Source: CAYSLU01 sp964431965
GTDB lineage: Bacteria > Verrucomicrobiota > Kiritimatiellia > CAIKKV01 > CAYSLU01
Reading direction: 5' to 3'
Length of the DNA: 46,019 bases
NCBI GenBank assembly: GCA_964431965.1
Contig: CAYSLU010000034.1
Span: forward strand, 1 to 46,019
Shown: in pieces, positions 1 to 8,279 of the stretch
Position numbering within the stretch: position 1 is the first letter of the stretch
Layout of the letters: every line of letters begins with the position of its first letter
The notes under the pieces: model-generated
Database searches by the model: none
Told to the model about the DNA's origin: nothing
The model's input: only the letters and a program-made list of their open reading frames with translations
Position numbers and translations under genes: made by a program

Positions 1-1516
1 CGTGCTTGAGCTCCCCCGCCGGATAGGCCTCGGCGTGGATGTAGGAGATCTCCTTCATCTTCAGCGCTCCTTCCATGGCAACCGGGAAGAAGGCGCCGCG
101 ACCGAGGAACAGGGCATGCTGCTTGCCGACGAAGAACTCCGCAAAGCCGCGGATGGCCTCGTCGAGCTTCAGCACGACTTCCACCTGGCGCGGCAGGGCG
201 TGCAGCTCATCCACCAGCTCCCGCTCGCGCTCCGCCGTCAGGCCGCGCCGGCGGGCCAGGGCCAGCGTGAGCAGGCGCAGGGCCGTCAGCTGGGTTGTGA
301 AGGCCTTGGTGGAGGCCACGCCGATCTCGGGGCCGGCCCGCGTCATGATCGTCACATCGGCCTCGCGCGTGAGCGACGACTCGGCCACGTTGCAGATGGC
401 CATCGCACCCACGTAGCCGGCCGTGCGGGCCCGGCGCAGCGCCGCCAGGGTGTCGGCCGTCTCGCCGGACTGTGAAACCGCGACAAGGAGCGTGTCCGGC
501 GGCACGACGACCGACCGGTACCGGTATTCGCTGGCCACCTCGACGCTGCACGGGAACCCCGCCTCTTCCAGCCAGTAGCGGGCCACCAGGCCGGCGTGGT
601 AGCTGGTGCCGCACGCCACGATGTGCAGGCCGCGGGCACGGTCAAACAGCGCATGCGCCTCATGCCCGAAGCTCTCTTCCAGCAGGCGGCCCCTGTAGAT
701 GCGGCCTTCGAGTGTCTCGGCGATAACCGACGGCTGCTCGAAGATCTCCTTCTGCATGTAGTGGCGGTAGGGCCCCTTGTCGGCGGTTGCCCGGGACAGC
801 CGGGACACGCGCTCGAGCCGCACCACCGGCTGGCCGTCGGCGTCGTACACCTGGATGCCATCACGCCGGATTTCCGCCGAATCGCCCTCCTCCAGAAACC
901 GGAAGCGCTGGGTCACCGGAAGCAGCGCGAACACGTCGGACGCCACGAAGTTCTCGCCGTCGCCCAGCCCCACCACCAGGGGGCTTCCGGCCCGGGCGAC
1001 GACCAGCCGGTCCGGCTCGCCCGGGGCGATCACGGCCAGCGCGTACGCGCCGACCAGCCGCCGCACCGCGGCCTGCACCGCCCGCGTCAGGTCAGGCTCC
1101 GTCTGCAGGACATCGGCGAGGAGGTGGGCGATGACCTCGGTATCGGTCTCGGACGTGAACCGGTACCCCCGGGTCGTCAGCTCGGCGCGCAGCTCGGCGT
1201 GGTTCTCGATGATGCCGTTGTGCACCACCGCCACCAGCTCCCCGCTCATGTGGGGATGCGCATTGCGCTCGGCCGGAATGCCGTGGGTCGCCCACCGGGT
1301 GTGCGCGATGCCCAGTCCGCCTTCGACCGGGCTCCGCTCGAGCATGCCCCGCAGCTGGGCCACCTTGCCCACGGCCCGTATCCGCCTCAGGGAGCCGTCA
1401 GCCTGTCGCACGGCCAGGCCGGCGGAGTCATAACCCCGGTACTCCAGCCGCGCCAGGCCCTCCATCAGGATGGGAACCACATTGCGCCGAGCGATCCCGC
1501 CAACGATGCCACACAT
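1..1516 (-). CDS. glmS: Glutamine--fructose-6-phosphate aminotransferase, 3' end beyond the window
   Basis: GlmS makes glucosamine-6-phosphate from fructose-6-phosphate and glutamine, the entry step to UDP-GlcNAc for peptidoglycan and lipid A. The product starts MCGIVGG, so Cys2 is the N-terminal nucleophile of the Ntn glutaminase domain (about residues 1-220; TRWATHG and NGIIEN are visible). The isomerase half shows two SIS domains with CGTSYHAG, SQSGETADT and KAFTTQL. About 505 codons are present of the usual 600 or so; the C-terminal part lies off the left edge. The start is the ATG at 1514-1516, preceded by a GAGGGGAG ribosome site. It lies 29 bases after the GH4 gene on the same strand, so it is probably the last gene of that transcript. 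No glmS ribozyme could fit in that gap. The family assignment is secure; the operon link is inferred. Confidence 0.97.
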   Translation of the reverse strand, partial: MCGIVGGIARRNVVPILMEGLARLEYRGYDSAGLAVRQADGSLRRIRAVGKVAQLRGMLERSPVEGGLGIAHTRWATHGIPAERNAHPHMSGELVAVVHNGIIENHAELRAELTTRGYRFTSETDTEVIAHLLADVLQTEPDLTRAVQAAVRRLVGAYALAVIAPGEPDRLVVARAGSPLVVGLGDGENFVASDVFALLPVTQRFRFLEEGDSAEIRRDGIQVYDADGQPVVRLERVSRLSRATADKGPYRHYMQKEIFEQPSVIAETLEGRIYRGRLLEESFGHEAHALFDRARGLHIVACGTSYHAGLVARYWLEEAGFPCSVEVASEYRYRSVVVPPDTLLVAVSQSGETADTLAALRRARTAGYVGAMAICNVAESSLTREADVTIMTRAGPEIGVASTKAFTTQLTALRLLTLALARRRGLTAERERELVDELHALPRQVEVVLKLDEAIRGFAEFFVGKQHALFLGRGAFFPVAMEGALKMKEISYIHAEAYPAGELKH

Positions 1517-1545
1517 GGTGAATCTCCCCTCGCGCTCCCGGCCGG

Positions 1546-2916
1546 CTACCGCTTGAAGAACTGAGGCAGCAAGTCCCGCGAGGCCGCCAGCAGTTCGTCC
1601 AGCATCGCCGCCGCCCGGCTCGGCACGATCGCCGTCTCGTCCGCCATGAGCGCCTGCAACGCCTTGGCTCGGTCGCCCGTCACGGCCGCATCGGCGGCGA
1701 GCTCCTGCCAGACAAACCGCTTCTCCAGAAGCCCCTTGAGCAGCAGCGGGGATTCGCCCATCGAAACGCCGCGCACGCCCCGCGAGTCCGTGACCGCCTC
1801 CACCTCCACCTCGGCCGTAGCCGGCAAGTTGGGGATGGCGCCTTGGTTGGCGATGTTCGCGATCCAGACGTGGCGCCGGCCCGTTGCCATGGCGCCGATC
1901 ACCGCGCCCAGCCCCTCGCCCGTCAGGGTGTCGCCCGCCGCGTCCGGGAGCCGCAGGCCGGCGAGGATCTCCTCGTACCGGCGCATGAACGCGGCCCGCA
2001 CGGCCGCCGTGGTCGGGCGCCGGCGCGGCATGCGTCGACGCACGTCGAACCCGTGCGCCCGGGCCGCGTTCGCCAGCTCGTACGGCAGGTCATCCTGGCG
2101 CGCGAACTGCCCCCCGAACCCGTAGAATTCCAGGATGTGCGCGTCGTCGGGGTACACGATCCGGTAGCCGTAGATCCGGGACAGCTCAGCGGCCATCGCG
2201 TGATGCGGATCGGGGCGGCTGTCGCACGTGAGCCGCATCAGCCGCGGCAGCACGTCCCGCCCCTGGTGCAGCACGCGCGTGAACCAGTAGTAGTGATTCG
2301 TCCCGATCCACAGGCACTCCAGTTCGCCGGGAGGCACGCCCAGCAGCCGAGCCGCCGCGATGATTCCGCCCTGCACGCCGTGGCACACGCCGACCGCGGC
2401 GATCGGCGTGTACTTGTGCAGGGCCCGCATGATCACGGCCATCGGGTTGGAGTGATTCAGCAGGATCACCCGCGGGCACCGCTTCTCCATCTCCCGGCAG
2501 ATGGCCACCAGCGGCGGGATCGAGCGGAGGCCCATCATGAGCCCGGCCGGGCCGCACGTGTCGCCGATGGCCTGCTGCACGCCATGCCGGGCCTGGATGT
2601 GCATGTCCACCGCATGGTGATATGAACCGTAGACGTCCCGCGAGACCGCTGCGCCGCTCCCGCCGATCGACGAGATGGCGAAATCGGCCCCATCCACCGC
2701 ATCGGCCATCCGCGTCGTCCCGCGGATCCGCAGCCCCGTCCCCCTTCGCTCGGCCAAGCCGCGACAGAAGCGCGCCATGCACTCGACCTTCGCGGCATCG
2801 ATGTCGTAGAGCACAACCTCCGATCCCGTGAGATCGGGCGACAGCGCCAAGTCATTCACCGCGCCCGGAAAATAGAGGCTTCCCCCGCCCAGGCACACGA
2901 TCTTCTTCGTCGCCAT
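1546..2916 (-). CDS. GH4-family NAD+/metal-dependent glycosidase, possibly alpha-glucuronidase type
   Basis: Family GH4 enzymes cleave glycosides by a redox-elimination route that needs NAD+ and Mn2+. The 456-residue product has the N-terminal dinucleotide loop GGGS (residues 10-13). A CHGV motif with Cys178-His179 and the TNHYYW segment with His208 match the Cys and His metal ligands of the family. NHSNP (154-158) is a typical GH4 stretch. The CHG form of the motif is the one reported for alpha-glucuronidases, whereas CHE and CHS are typical of alpha-glucosidases and alpha-galactosidases, so a glucuronide or galacturonide substrate is plausible but not shown. No signal peptide is visible, so it should be cytoplasmic. 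The ATG at 2914-2916 is chosen because GGAGG lies eight bases upstream; a longer frame to 3114 has no family similarity. It follows the secreted hydrolase gene by 28 bases. Confidence 0.92.
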   Translation of the reverse strand: MATKKIVCLGGGSLYFPGAVNDLALSPDLTGSEVVLYDIDAAKVECMARFCRGLAERRGTGLRIRGTTRMADAVDGADFAISSIGGSGAAVSRDVYGSYHHAVDMHIQARHGVQQAIGDTCGPAGLMMGLRSIPPLVAICREMEKRCPRVILLNHSNPMAVIMRALHKYTPIAAVGVCHGVQGGIIAAARLLGVPPGELECLWIGTNHYYWFTRVLHQGRDVLPRLMRLTCDSRPDPHHAMAAELSRIYGYRIVYPDDAHILEFYGFGGQFARQDDLPYELANAARAHGFDVRRRMPRRRPTTAAVRAAFMRRYEEILAGLRLPDAAGDTLTGEGLGAVIGAMATGRRHVWIANIANQGAIPNLPATAEVEVEAVTDSRGVRGVSMGESPLLLKGLLEKRFVWQELAADAAVTGDRAKALQALMADETAIVPSRAAAMLDELLAASRDLLPQFFKR

Positions 2917-2944
2917 ATCAGCCGCCTCCCTCCGTCGCGCCGCC

Positions 2945-4948
2945 TCACCACGGCGGCCACCAGCCGCCCGTCCGGATCTCCACCACCTCATACACCTCCA
3001 CCCGCGGGACCGCAAACTCGAGGCGATCGCCGCACTGGCTGAAGGGCACCCGCGCCACGGACTCGCGGTCGGGCGAATAGGACCGGATCCGGCGCGCCTG
3101 CTCTCCCGGGGCAAGCACCAGCCGCACTCGGACGTCCTCCGCCGGCACCGAGCACTCCGCCGCCGCGCCCTTCACGGACTTGCCGGCCTCCTCGTCCCGG
3201 TTGAAATTCACGAAGTGCAGGATCCGCCGCCCCGGCTCCCGGAAGCCGCATACGCGCAGCGTCCACGGCGCATCGATCGCGCAGCGCGCGAAACTGCCGC
3301 CCGCATCGAACGCCTCCATCACCGCCGCCGCATTCGTCCCTCCGACCTGCAGCCAGGAGGACGGGGCCTCGCGCCCGGTCCCGTCGGGCCGCTCCACGCC
3401 CGATGCGCCAAATGCGATCACGCGTCCGCCGGCGGCGCTGAACCGATCCAGGGCCTCGATCTGCTCGTCCGTGAGCACGGCCGCCCGCGGCAGCACCGCC
3501 GCGCGGTGCGCCGTCAGCCGCTCCGCCGTGAGCCGTTCATCGACGAGCACGTCCACCAACACGTGCGCATCGATCAGCGCCTTGCCCGCCGACCGGAAGG
3601 CGTCCATCGACCCGCGCCCGCCGGCGAGGATCGACTGGCGGGGAAACACCAGCGCCACGTCCGCCAGCGCCTCCCGCGGCGCGTATAGATCGGGATGGCG
3701 TCGCGGGAACCGGAGGTAGCCGGAGCAGGCGCGGAACCCATCGGGCGTGCCGATCGCCATGGTCAAGCCCATGCCGGCGCCGCCGGTCGCCAGCCCCTCC
3801 CCGATGCTGCTCCGCATGCGGGTGTTCTCGTACTTCCCCATCATGAACGGCTTCCCGCCCGTCATCTCGCGGATGTACAGGCACTGGAGCCAGGCGTCCG
3901 CCGCCTTGTGCGCCTTCAGGTCGGTAGGCCCGTAGCCGCCGCTGTACCAGAAGTAGTTCTCCCCCCGCCCCCACAGCTCGCCCGGGGTGAACGCGCGCTC
4001 CTCGCCGATGCTCATGTCGCCCAGGTGATCCCACGTGGCCACGATGAGGTCGGGCTTCAGGCTCCGCCCGTACTCCAGGAATATCTCGTCGAAGCGCTGC
4101 TTGAACGCGCGTGCCCCCCACCGCATGGCCTCCCAGTCGAGCGGTGCGGCGTTCGTGGCGGGATAACCCGGAATCTCCGCGGCGATCCGCTCGAAGGCCG
4201 CGGACGCGAGGTTGGTGATGCCGAAGCGCGACGCGAGCTCCCCCGGGGAGAACCGATGCGCCAGATGCGCCCTGAAGTCGGACTGGCAGTACGGGCACAC
4301 GCAGGCCCACCGGTAGTTGTAGTTCACCATCACGCCGTCCACGCCACTGTCCACAGCCAGCTTCAGCATGCGCTTGAGCGCCTCGCGGGCGTACGGGCTG
4401 CTCCAGCAGAGCCCCACGTAATCCACGTAGTGCCGGCTCATCAGCACCCGGCCCTGCGCATCCCGCTGAAGCAGCTCCCGGACGTCCGGATGCGGCCGGG
4501 GCCCCAGCAGATCCTCCGGCCATCGGTGCTCGTAGAACTCGAGGAAATCGTCCCACCGGTTCGTGTTGGCGATGGCATTGACCATTTGGAAATGGCCCAC
4601 CACGCGAGCGCCCGACCGATGGATCGCGGCGTTCAGCTGGCGCTGGTAGTCCAGCGCCGCCCGCTGCCCGCCGACATCGAGCTGCATCGGGTAGCCGGTC
4701 GCCTTGGGGTTGTCCGCGTAGCCGTGGAAGAGCGGCCCGTAGAACCCGGCCTGCACGATCTCCGGTCGCGCGGCGCGCAGGAAACTGGTGAACGCCTCCG
4801 AGCGCGTCCCTCCCCACGTGACGAAGAACGAGCGGAAGTCGAAATCCGGATCCGGCAGATCCGGATGCCGGCCACCCCCGCCGGCGGCGGACACGGAGGT
4901 CGCCGCGCACAGGAGCGCCATGACGCCGGACGTCTTCCATCGCTTCAT
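2945..4948 (-). CDS. Secreted GH42-like glycoside hydrolase with trimerisation/GATase-like domain
   Basis: The 667-residue product begins MKRWKTSGV, followed by a hydrophobic stretch and ATSVSAA, a clear Sec signal peptide of about 22 residues. Next comes a TIM-barrel-like region (about 35-410) with motifs such as DGVMVNYNY and a CVCPYC pair. A flavodoxin/GATase-like domain (about 440-560, with LTDEQIEALDRFSAAGG and VIAFGASG) resembles the trimerisation domain of GH42 beta-galactosidases. A beta-rich C-terminal domain ends the protein. The exact family and substrate are not recognised; catalytic acids cannot be assigned by eye. The start at 4948 is preceded by AGGAG at a normal distance, and the open frame upstream to 5107 is not protein-like. 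It heads the unit hydrolase, GH4, glmS. Presumably it degrades an extracellular polysaccharide whose products feed the cytoplasmic GH4 enzyme (inference). Confidence 0.75.
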   Translation of the reverse strand: MKRWKTSGVMALLCAATSVSAAGGGGRHPDLPDPDFDFRSFFVTWGGTRSEAFTSFLRAARPEIVQAGFYGPLFHGYADNPKATGYPMQLDVGGQRAALDYQRQLNAAIHRSGARVVGHFQMVNAIANTNRWDDFLEFYEHRWPEDLLGPRPHPDVRELLQRDAQGRVLMSRHYVDYVGLCWSSPYAREALKRMLKLAVDSGVDGVMVNYNYRWACVCPYCQSDFRAHLAHRFSPGELASRFGITNLASAAFERIAAEIPGYPATNAAPLDWEAMRWGARAFKQRFDEIFLEYGRSLKPDLIVATWDHLGDMSIGEERAFTPGELWGRGENYFWYSGGYGPTDLKAHKAADAWLQCLYIREMTGGKPFMMGKYENTRMRSSIGEGLATGGAGMGLTMAIGTPDGFRACSGYLRFPRRHPDLYAPREALADVALVFPRQSILAGGRGSMDAFRSAGKALIDAHVLVDVLVDERLTAERLTAHRAAVLPRAAVLTDEQIEALDRFSAAGGRVIAFGASGVERPDGTGREAPSSWLQVGGTNAAAVMEAFDAGGSFARCAIDAPWTLRVCGFREPGRRILHFVNFNRDEEAGKSVKGAAAECSVPAEDVRVRLVLAPGEQARRIRSYSPDRESVARVPFSQCGDRLEFAVPRVEVYEVVEIRTGGWWPPW

Positions 4949-5506
4949 CTGAACAACTCCTGCTGATCCCGCTGCCATGGGTTCCCGTCTTCCGCGAACG
5001 GCTTCCCCTGCCGCCGTGTCACGTCGGCGCTCTTCGAGACGGAAAACTGAGCTTGGCGCAGACTGCGGGCAAGAAGAATCGTACGCGCGAGGTGGGGCTT
5101 TGGACATCGCCGCCCCACGCTTTCTGCCCCCCCCATGGAACTCAAGCGGTGTTCCGAAATCAGCGCGGCACTCCGTTGTCCCGTTTCGGCGCCGCGCTCA
5201 TCCTCGAGCGACATGAGTGACCAGCGGTAGAGGTATGGCCGCCGCTGAAGGGCCAACGCATTCATCCTCACTGTGTTCGGCATAGAGTTCTGACGCACGG
5301 CAGGGTTTCACCCCATGGCAGAAGCGCCAGCCTTTGTGTACATAGACATCAGGGATCAGGGTGGAGACATGCGCAGAGGCTGCTGTCCTAGATCCCGTCT
5401 AAGACGCTTTGGTCTGGATCCCGCCGGACGGGGCGCGGGGGGCGCGATGTTTCGCTATGGCGCTCAAGCTGGACGTGGAGGCAGGACGCTGACGGAGGCA
5501 CGACTC
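4949..5506. other. 558-base gene-free divergent region
   Basis: This stretch lies between the minus-strand hydrolase unit and the plus-strand kaiC operon. It must hold both promoters, yet I find no convincing -35/-10 pair or sigma54 box on either strand. Both genes have good ribosome sites at the edges (AGGAG before 4948 and GGAGG at 5494-5498). The plus-strand frame that opens at 5315 continues into kaiC, but its N-terminal part lacks similarity to the family and is probably not translated. No tRNA, repeat or mobile element is seen. Confidence 0.5.
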
Positions 5507-7276
5507 ATGAAACACAACGAACCCAAGCATGTAGCCCCCAAACCCCGGCGCAGGCGCGGGCTCCCCAAGGCGCCTACCGGCATTCAGGGACTGGATGAAC
5601 TTACGGGCGGCGGTTTGCCGGGGGGGCGGCCAACCCTCCTGTGCGGCAGCGCCGGCAGCGGCAAGACGCTGCTGGCCATGGAGTTCCTCGTGCACGGCGC
5701 AACGGACTTCGGCGAGCCGGGCGTCTTCATGGCCTTCGAGGAGACCACCGGAGAACTTGCGACGAACTTCGCCTCGCTCGGGTATGACCTCAAGGCGCTG
5801 GTCGCGCAGAAGAAATTGGCGCTGAAATTCGTGCACATCGAGCGCAGCGAGATCGAAGAGGCGGGCGAGTATGACCTCGAAGGGCTGTTCATCCGGCTGG
5901 GGCAGGCCATTGACAGCATCGGCGCCAAGCGCGTTGTACTCGACACCGTCGAGGTACTCTTCGCCGGACTGTCCAACACCGCCGTCCTGCGCGCCGAGCT
6001 GGGCCGCCTCTTTCGCTGGCTGAAGGAGAAAGGCGTCACCACGATCGTCACCGGCGAGCGGGGCGAAAGCAGCTTGACCCGCTACGGGCTGGAGGAATAC
6101 GTGGCCGACTGCGTGATTCTGCTCGACAACCGCGTGGAAGGGCAGATGGCCACGCGGCGGCTGCGGATCGTCAAGTATCGCGGATCAACGCACGGCACGG
6201 GCGAGTATCCATTCCTGATCGATGAGGGCGGCATCTCGATCTGGCCGATCACCACGACGGGGTTGAAACACCTTGCGGAAACCAAGCGCGTGTCCTCCGG
6301 CATTCCGCGCCTGGATGCCATGATGGGAGACAAGGGGTTCTATCGCGGCAGCACCGTGCTGGTGTCGGGCACGGCGGGCTCTGGCAAGACGAGCTTGGCC
6401 GCGCATTTCGCCCGAGGGACCACCGCGCGCGGCGAGCGGTGCCTATGGCTGGCCTTCGAGGAATCGTCCAGCCAGATCATCCGCAACATGCGGTCCATCG
6501 GCATCGACCTGGAACCGGCCGTGCGGCGCGGGATGCTGCGCTTTCACGCCGTACGACCCACGGTCTGCGGCCTCGAGATGCACCTGGTGACCATACAGAA
6601 GGAGGTGAGCCAGTACCGACCACGGGTCGTCATCATTGACCCGGTCACCAACTTCGCCTCCCTCGGCAGTGACGCGGAGGTCAAGGCGATGCTAACGCGG
6701 CTGATTGACTTCTTCAAAATACAGAAAATCACCGCGTTTTTCACGAGCCTCACCAAGGGCGGCACTCCGCTGGAAGCCACGGACCTGGGCATATCGTCGC
6801 TGATGGACACATGGCTGTTGCTGCGGGACGTGCAAAACGGTGCGGAACGCAATCGCTTCTTTGACGTCGTGAAGTCCCGCGGCATGGCCCACTCGAACCA
6901 GATGCGCGAATTCCTGCTAACCGATCACGGGGTGGAGCTGCGGGACGTCTATGTCGGACCGTCAGGGCTCCTGCTCGCCGGCGGCGCCCGGGAGGCGCTG
7001 GAGGCGCAGGAGAAAGCCCAGACCCTCGTGCGCGGACAGGAAACCGAGGGCAAAAAGCGAAAGTTGGAGAGCAAGCGCCACGCCCTGCAGGCCCAGATCG
7101 CCGTGCTGCAGGCAGAGTTCGAGATCGAGGAAGCGGAAGCGGCCAAGACGATTGGGCAGGACCAGACACGCGCCGGAGTGCTGGCCGGTGACCGCGTCCA
7201 AATGGCCCGCCAGCGGCAGTCCGATATCGGCCCCCGGGGGAAGACACCCAGCCACAAGCGACCTCATTCACCATGA
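5507..7276 (+). CDS. kaiC: KaiC-like double-domain clock/signalling ATPase
   Basis: The 589-residue protein has two RecA-like KaiC domains. Walker A loops are GSAGSGKT (47-54) and GTAGSGKT (288-295). The paired catalytic glutamates are E78-E79 and E318-E319, each in an AFEE motif, nearly the same numbering as cyanobacterial KaiC. At the site of the KaiC S431/T432 phosphoswitch it has I-S-S-L-M-D-T with S430-S431, so autophosphorylation is chemically possible. After residue 490 the cyanobacterial tail is replaced by a charged, coiled-coil-like extension. KaiC homologues outside cyanobacteria act in stress and redox signalling as well as timing. The ATG at 5507 follows GGAGG by eight bases; an in-frame ATG at 5315 is less likely. 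The stop overlaps kaiB (ATGA). No kaiA gene is visible. The family call is firm; a clock role is not shown. Confidence 0.95.
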   Translation: MKHNEPKHVAPKPRRRRGLPKAPTGIQGLDELTGGGLPGGRPTLLCGSAGSGKTLLAMEFLVHGATDFGEPGVFMAFEETTGELATNFASLGYDLKALVAQKKLALKFVHIERSEIEEAGEYDLEGLFIRLGQAIDSIGAKRVVLDTVEVLFAGLSNTAVLRAELGRLFRWLKEKGVTTIVTGERGESSLTRYGLEEYVADCVILLDNRVEGQMATRRLRIVKYRGSTHGTGEYPFLIDEGGISIWPITTTGLKHLAETKRVSSGIPRLDAMMGDKGFYRGSTVLVSGTAGSGKTSLAAHFARGTTARGERCLWLAFEESSSQIIRNMRSIGIDLEPAVRRGMLRFHAVRPTVCGLEMHLVTIQKEVSQYRPRVVIIDPVTNFASLGSDAEVKAMLTRLIDFFKIQKITAFFTSLTKGGTPLEATDLGISSLMDTWLLLRDVQNGAERNRFFDVVKSRGMAHSNQMREFLLTDHGVELRDVYVGPSGLLLAGGAREALEAQEKAQTLVRGQETEGKKRKLESKRHALQAQIAVLQAEFEIEEAEAAKTIGQDQTRAGVLAGDRVQMARQRQSDIGPRGKTPSHKRPHSP

Positions 7277-7614
7277 AACCCACGAAGGCAAAGAACGCGA
7301 CAGCACCCTCCCAGGCTTCATTGGCCGAGCCGCGCAAGCCGCAGTATGAGCTGCGCTTGTATGTGGCGGGCATGACGCCGCGCTCGGCACTCGCTATCGC
7401 CAACATCAGGGAGATCTGCGGCGAGCATCTGAAGGGTCGTTACGACCTCCGGGTGATTGACATCTACCAGCAGCCGACGCTGGCCGAGGAGCAGCAGATC
7501 GTCGCCTTGCCCACGTTGATCAGGAAACTGCCGCCGCCCCTGCGGCGGATCATCGGCGACCTCTCGGATCGGGAGCGGGTTCTGATCGGGTTGGATTTGA
7601 GGCCGAAACCATGA
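7273..7614 (+). CDS. kaiB: KaiB-like protein
   Basis: A 113-residue KaiB-domain protein. After a basic linker of about 25 residues it shows the KaiB core LRLYVAGMTPRS, then VIDIYQQP, then PTLIRKLPPP and RRIIGDL, with the typical ending VLIGLDLR. Cyanobacterial KaiB binds the KaiC N-terminal ring after a fold switch and recruits output proteins; homologues in other bacteria are usually next to kaiC, as here. It overlaps the kaiC stop and the next start by four bases each, so translation of all three is coupled and stoichiometry probably fixed. It is slightly longer than cyanobacterial KaiB because of the N-terminal linker. The family is certain from motifs; binding to this KaiC is inferred. 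Confidence 0.93.
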   Translation: MKPTKAKNATAPSQASLAEPRKPQYELRLYVAGMTPRSALAIANIREICGEHLKGRYDLRVIDIYQQPTLAEEQQIVALPTLIRKLPPPLRRIIGDLSDRERVLIGLDLRPKP

Positions 7615-8279
7615 CAACCGAGCCCTCAGCACCTGAACTCACGGCGGAAGTGGCCGACCTTCGCGGCCGGTTGTCCGAAGCCGAGGAAGCCCTGCGCGCC
7701 ATCCGCAACGGGGAACTGGACGCGGTAGTGGTCGCTGGCGAGCGCGGCGAACGCCGGGTCTATACCCTCAGCGGAGCCGACCGCATGTATCGGCAGCTCA
7801 TCGAAACGATGAGCGAGGGCGCGGCGACCTTGTCCGCAGCCGGAGTCATCCTGTACGGCAACGTCCGCTTGGCGCAGATGTTGGGGCAGCCGCTCGATCG
7901 AGTCCTGGGCACCGACCTGAGGGACTACCTGCCGCCCGCAGACCAGTCGGCACTCGACGCCGTCCTCGCACAAGTCCACACAGCGCCCATCCGCAGGGAA
8001 ATCAACCTGAAGTCCAGCGACGGCCGTCTGGTGCCCGTGTACCTGTCGGCCTCCCGCTTGCCGGCTGACGAGGCGGAGCTGGTGTTCTGCCTCGTGCTGA
8101 CGGACTTGACGGAACAAAGAAGCCACGAGCAGATCAGGAGTCAACTGGACGAACTCCAGCGCTGGCAGGATGTGATGCTCGGCCGCGAGGACCGCGTGCA
8201 GGAACTCAAGCGCGACGTGAATGAATTGCTGAAACGACTGGGCGAGCCCAGCCGGTACGGTAGCCAGGAGTCGCCGTGA
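7611..8279 (+). CDS. Soluble PAS-domain sensor/adaptor protein of the kaiBC operon
   Basis: A 222-residue protein with no membrane segment. An N-terminal helical segment (about 8-45, including EEALRAIRNGELDAVVV) leads into a single PAS domain (about 58-172: YRQLIETMSEGAATL, then VILYGN, then the typical end LVLTDLTEQRS). A C-terminal coiled coil follows (about 170-212, with ELKRDVNELLKRLGEP). There is no kinase or output domain, so it is probably an adaptor or ligand sensor working with KaiC/KaiB or with the hybrid kinase encoded next. Its start overlaps the kaiB stop and its stop overlaps the next start. Ligand and partner cannot be read from sequence. Confidence 0.85.
   Translation: MTTEPSAPELTAEVADLRGRLSEAEEALRAIRNGELDAVVVAGERGERRVYTLSGADRMYRQLIETMSEGAATLSAAGVILYGNVRLAQMLGQPLDRVLGTDLRDYLPPADQSALDAVLAQVHTAPIRREINLKSSDGRLVPVYLSASRLPADEAELVFCLVLTDLTEQRSHEQIRSQLDELQRWQDVMLGREDRVQELKRDVNELLKRLGEPSRYGSQESP

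Noticed and set aside
1517..1545. A glmS ribozyme upstream of glmS
   Set aside because: The gap to the previous gene is only 29 bases and the ribozyme is known from Gram-positive bacteria; nothing there could fold into it.
3537..4940. Long minus-strand frame within the GH42-like gene
   Set aside because: It is Arg/Gly/Ala-rich, has no domain signature and overlaps a gene with signal peptide and recognisable domains; a product of high GC third positions.
5315..5506. N-terminal extension of KaiC by 64 residues
   Set aside because: Cys/Arg-rich and unlike KaiC; the ATG at 5507 has a good ribosome site.
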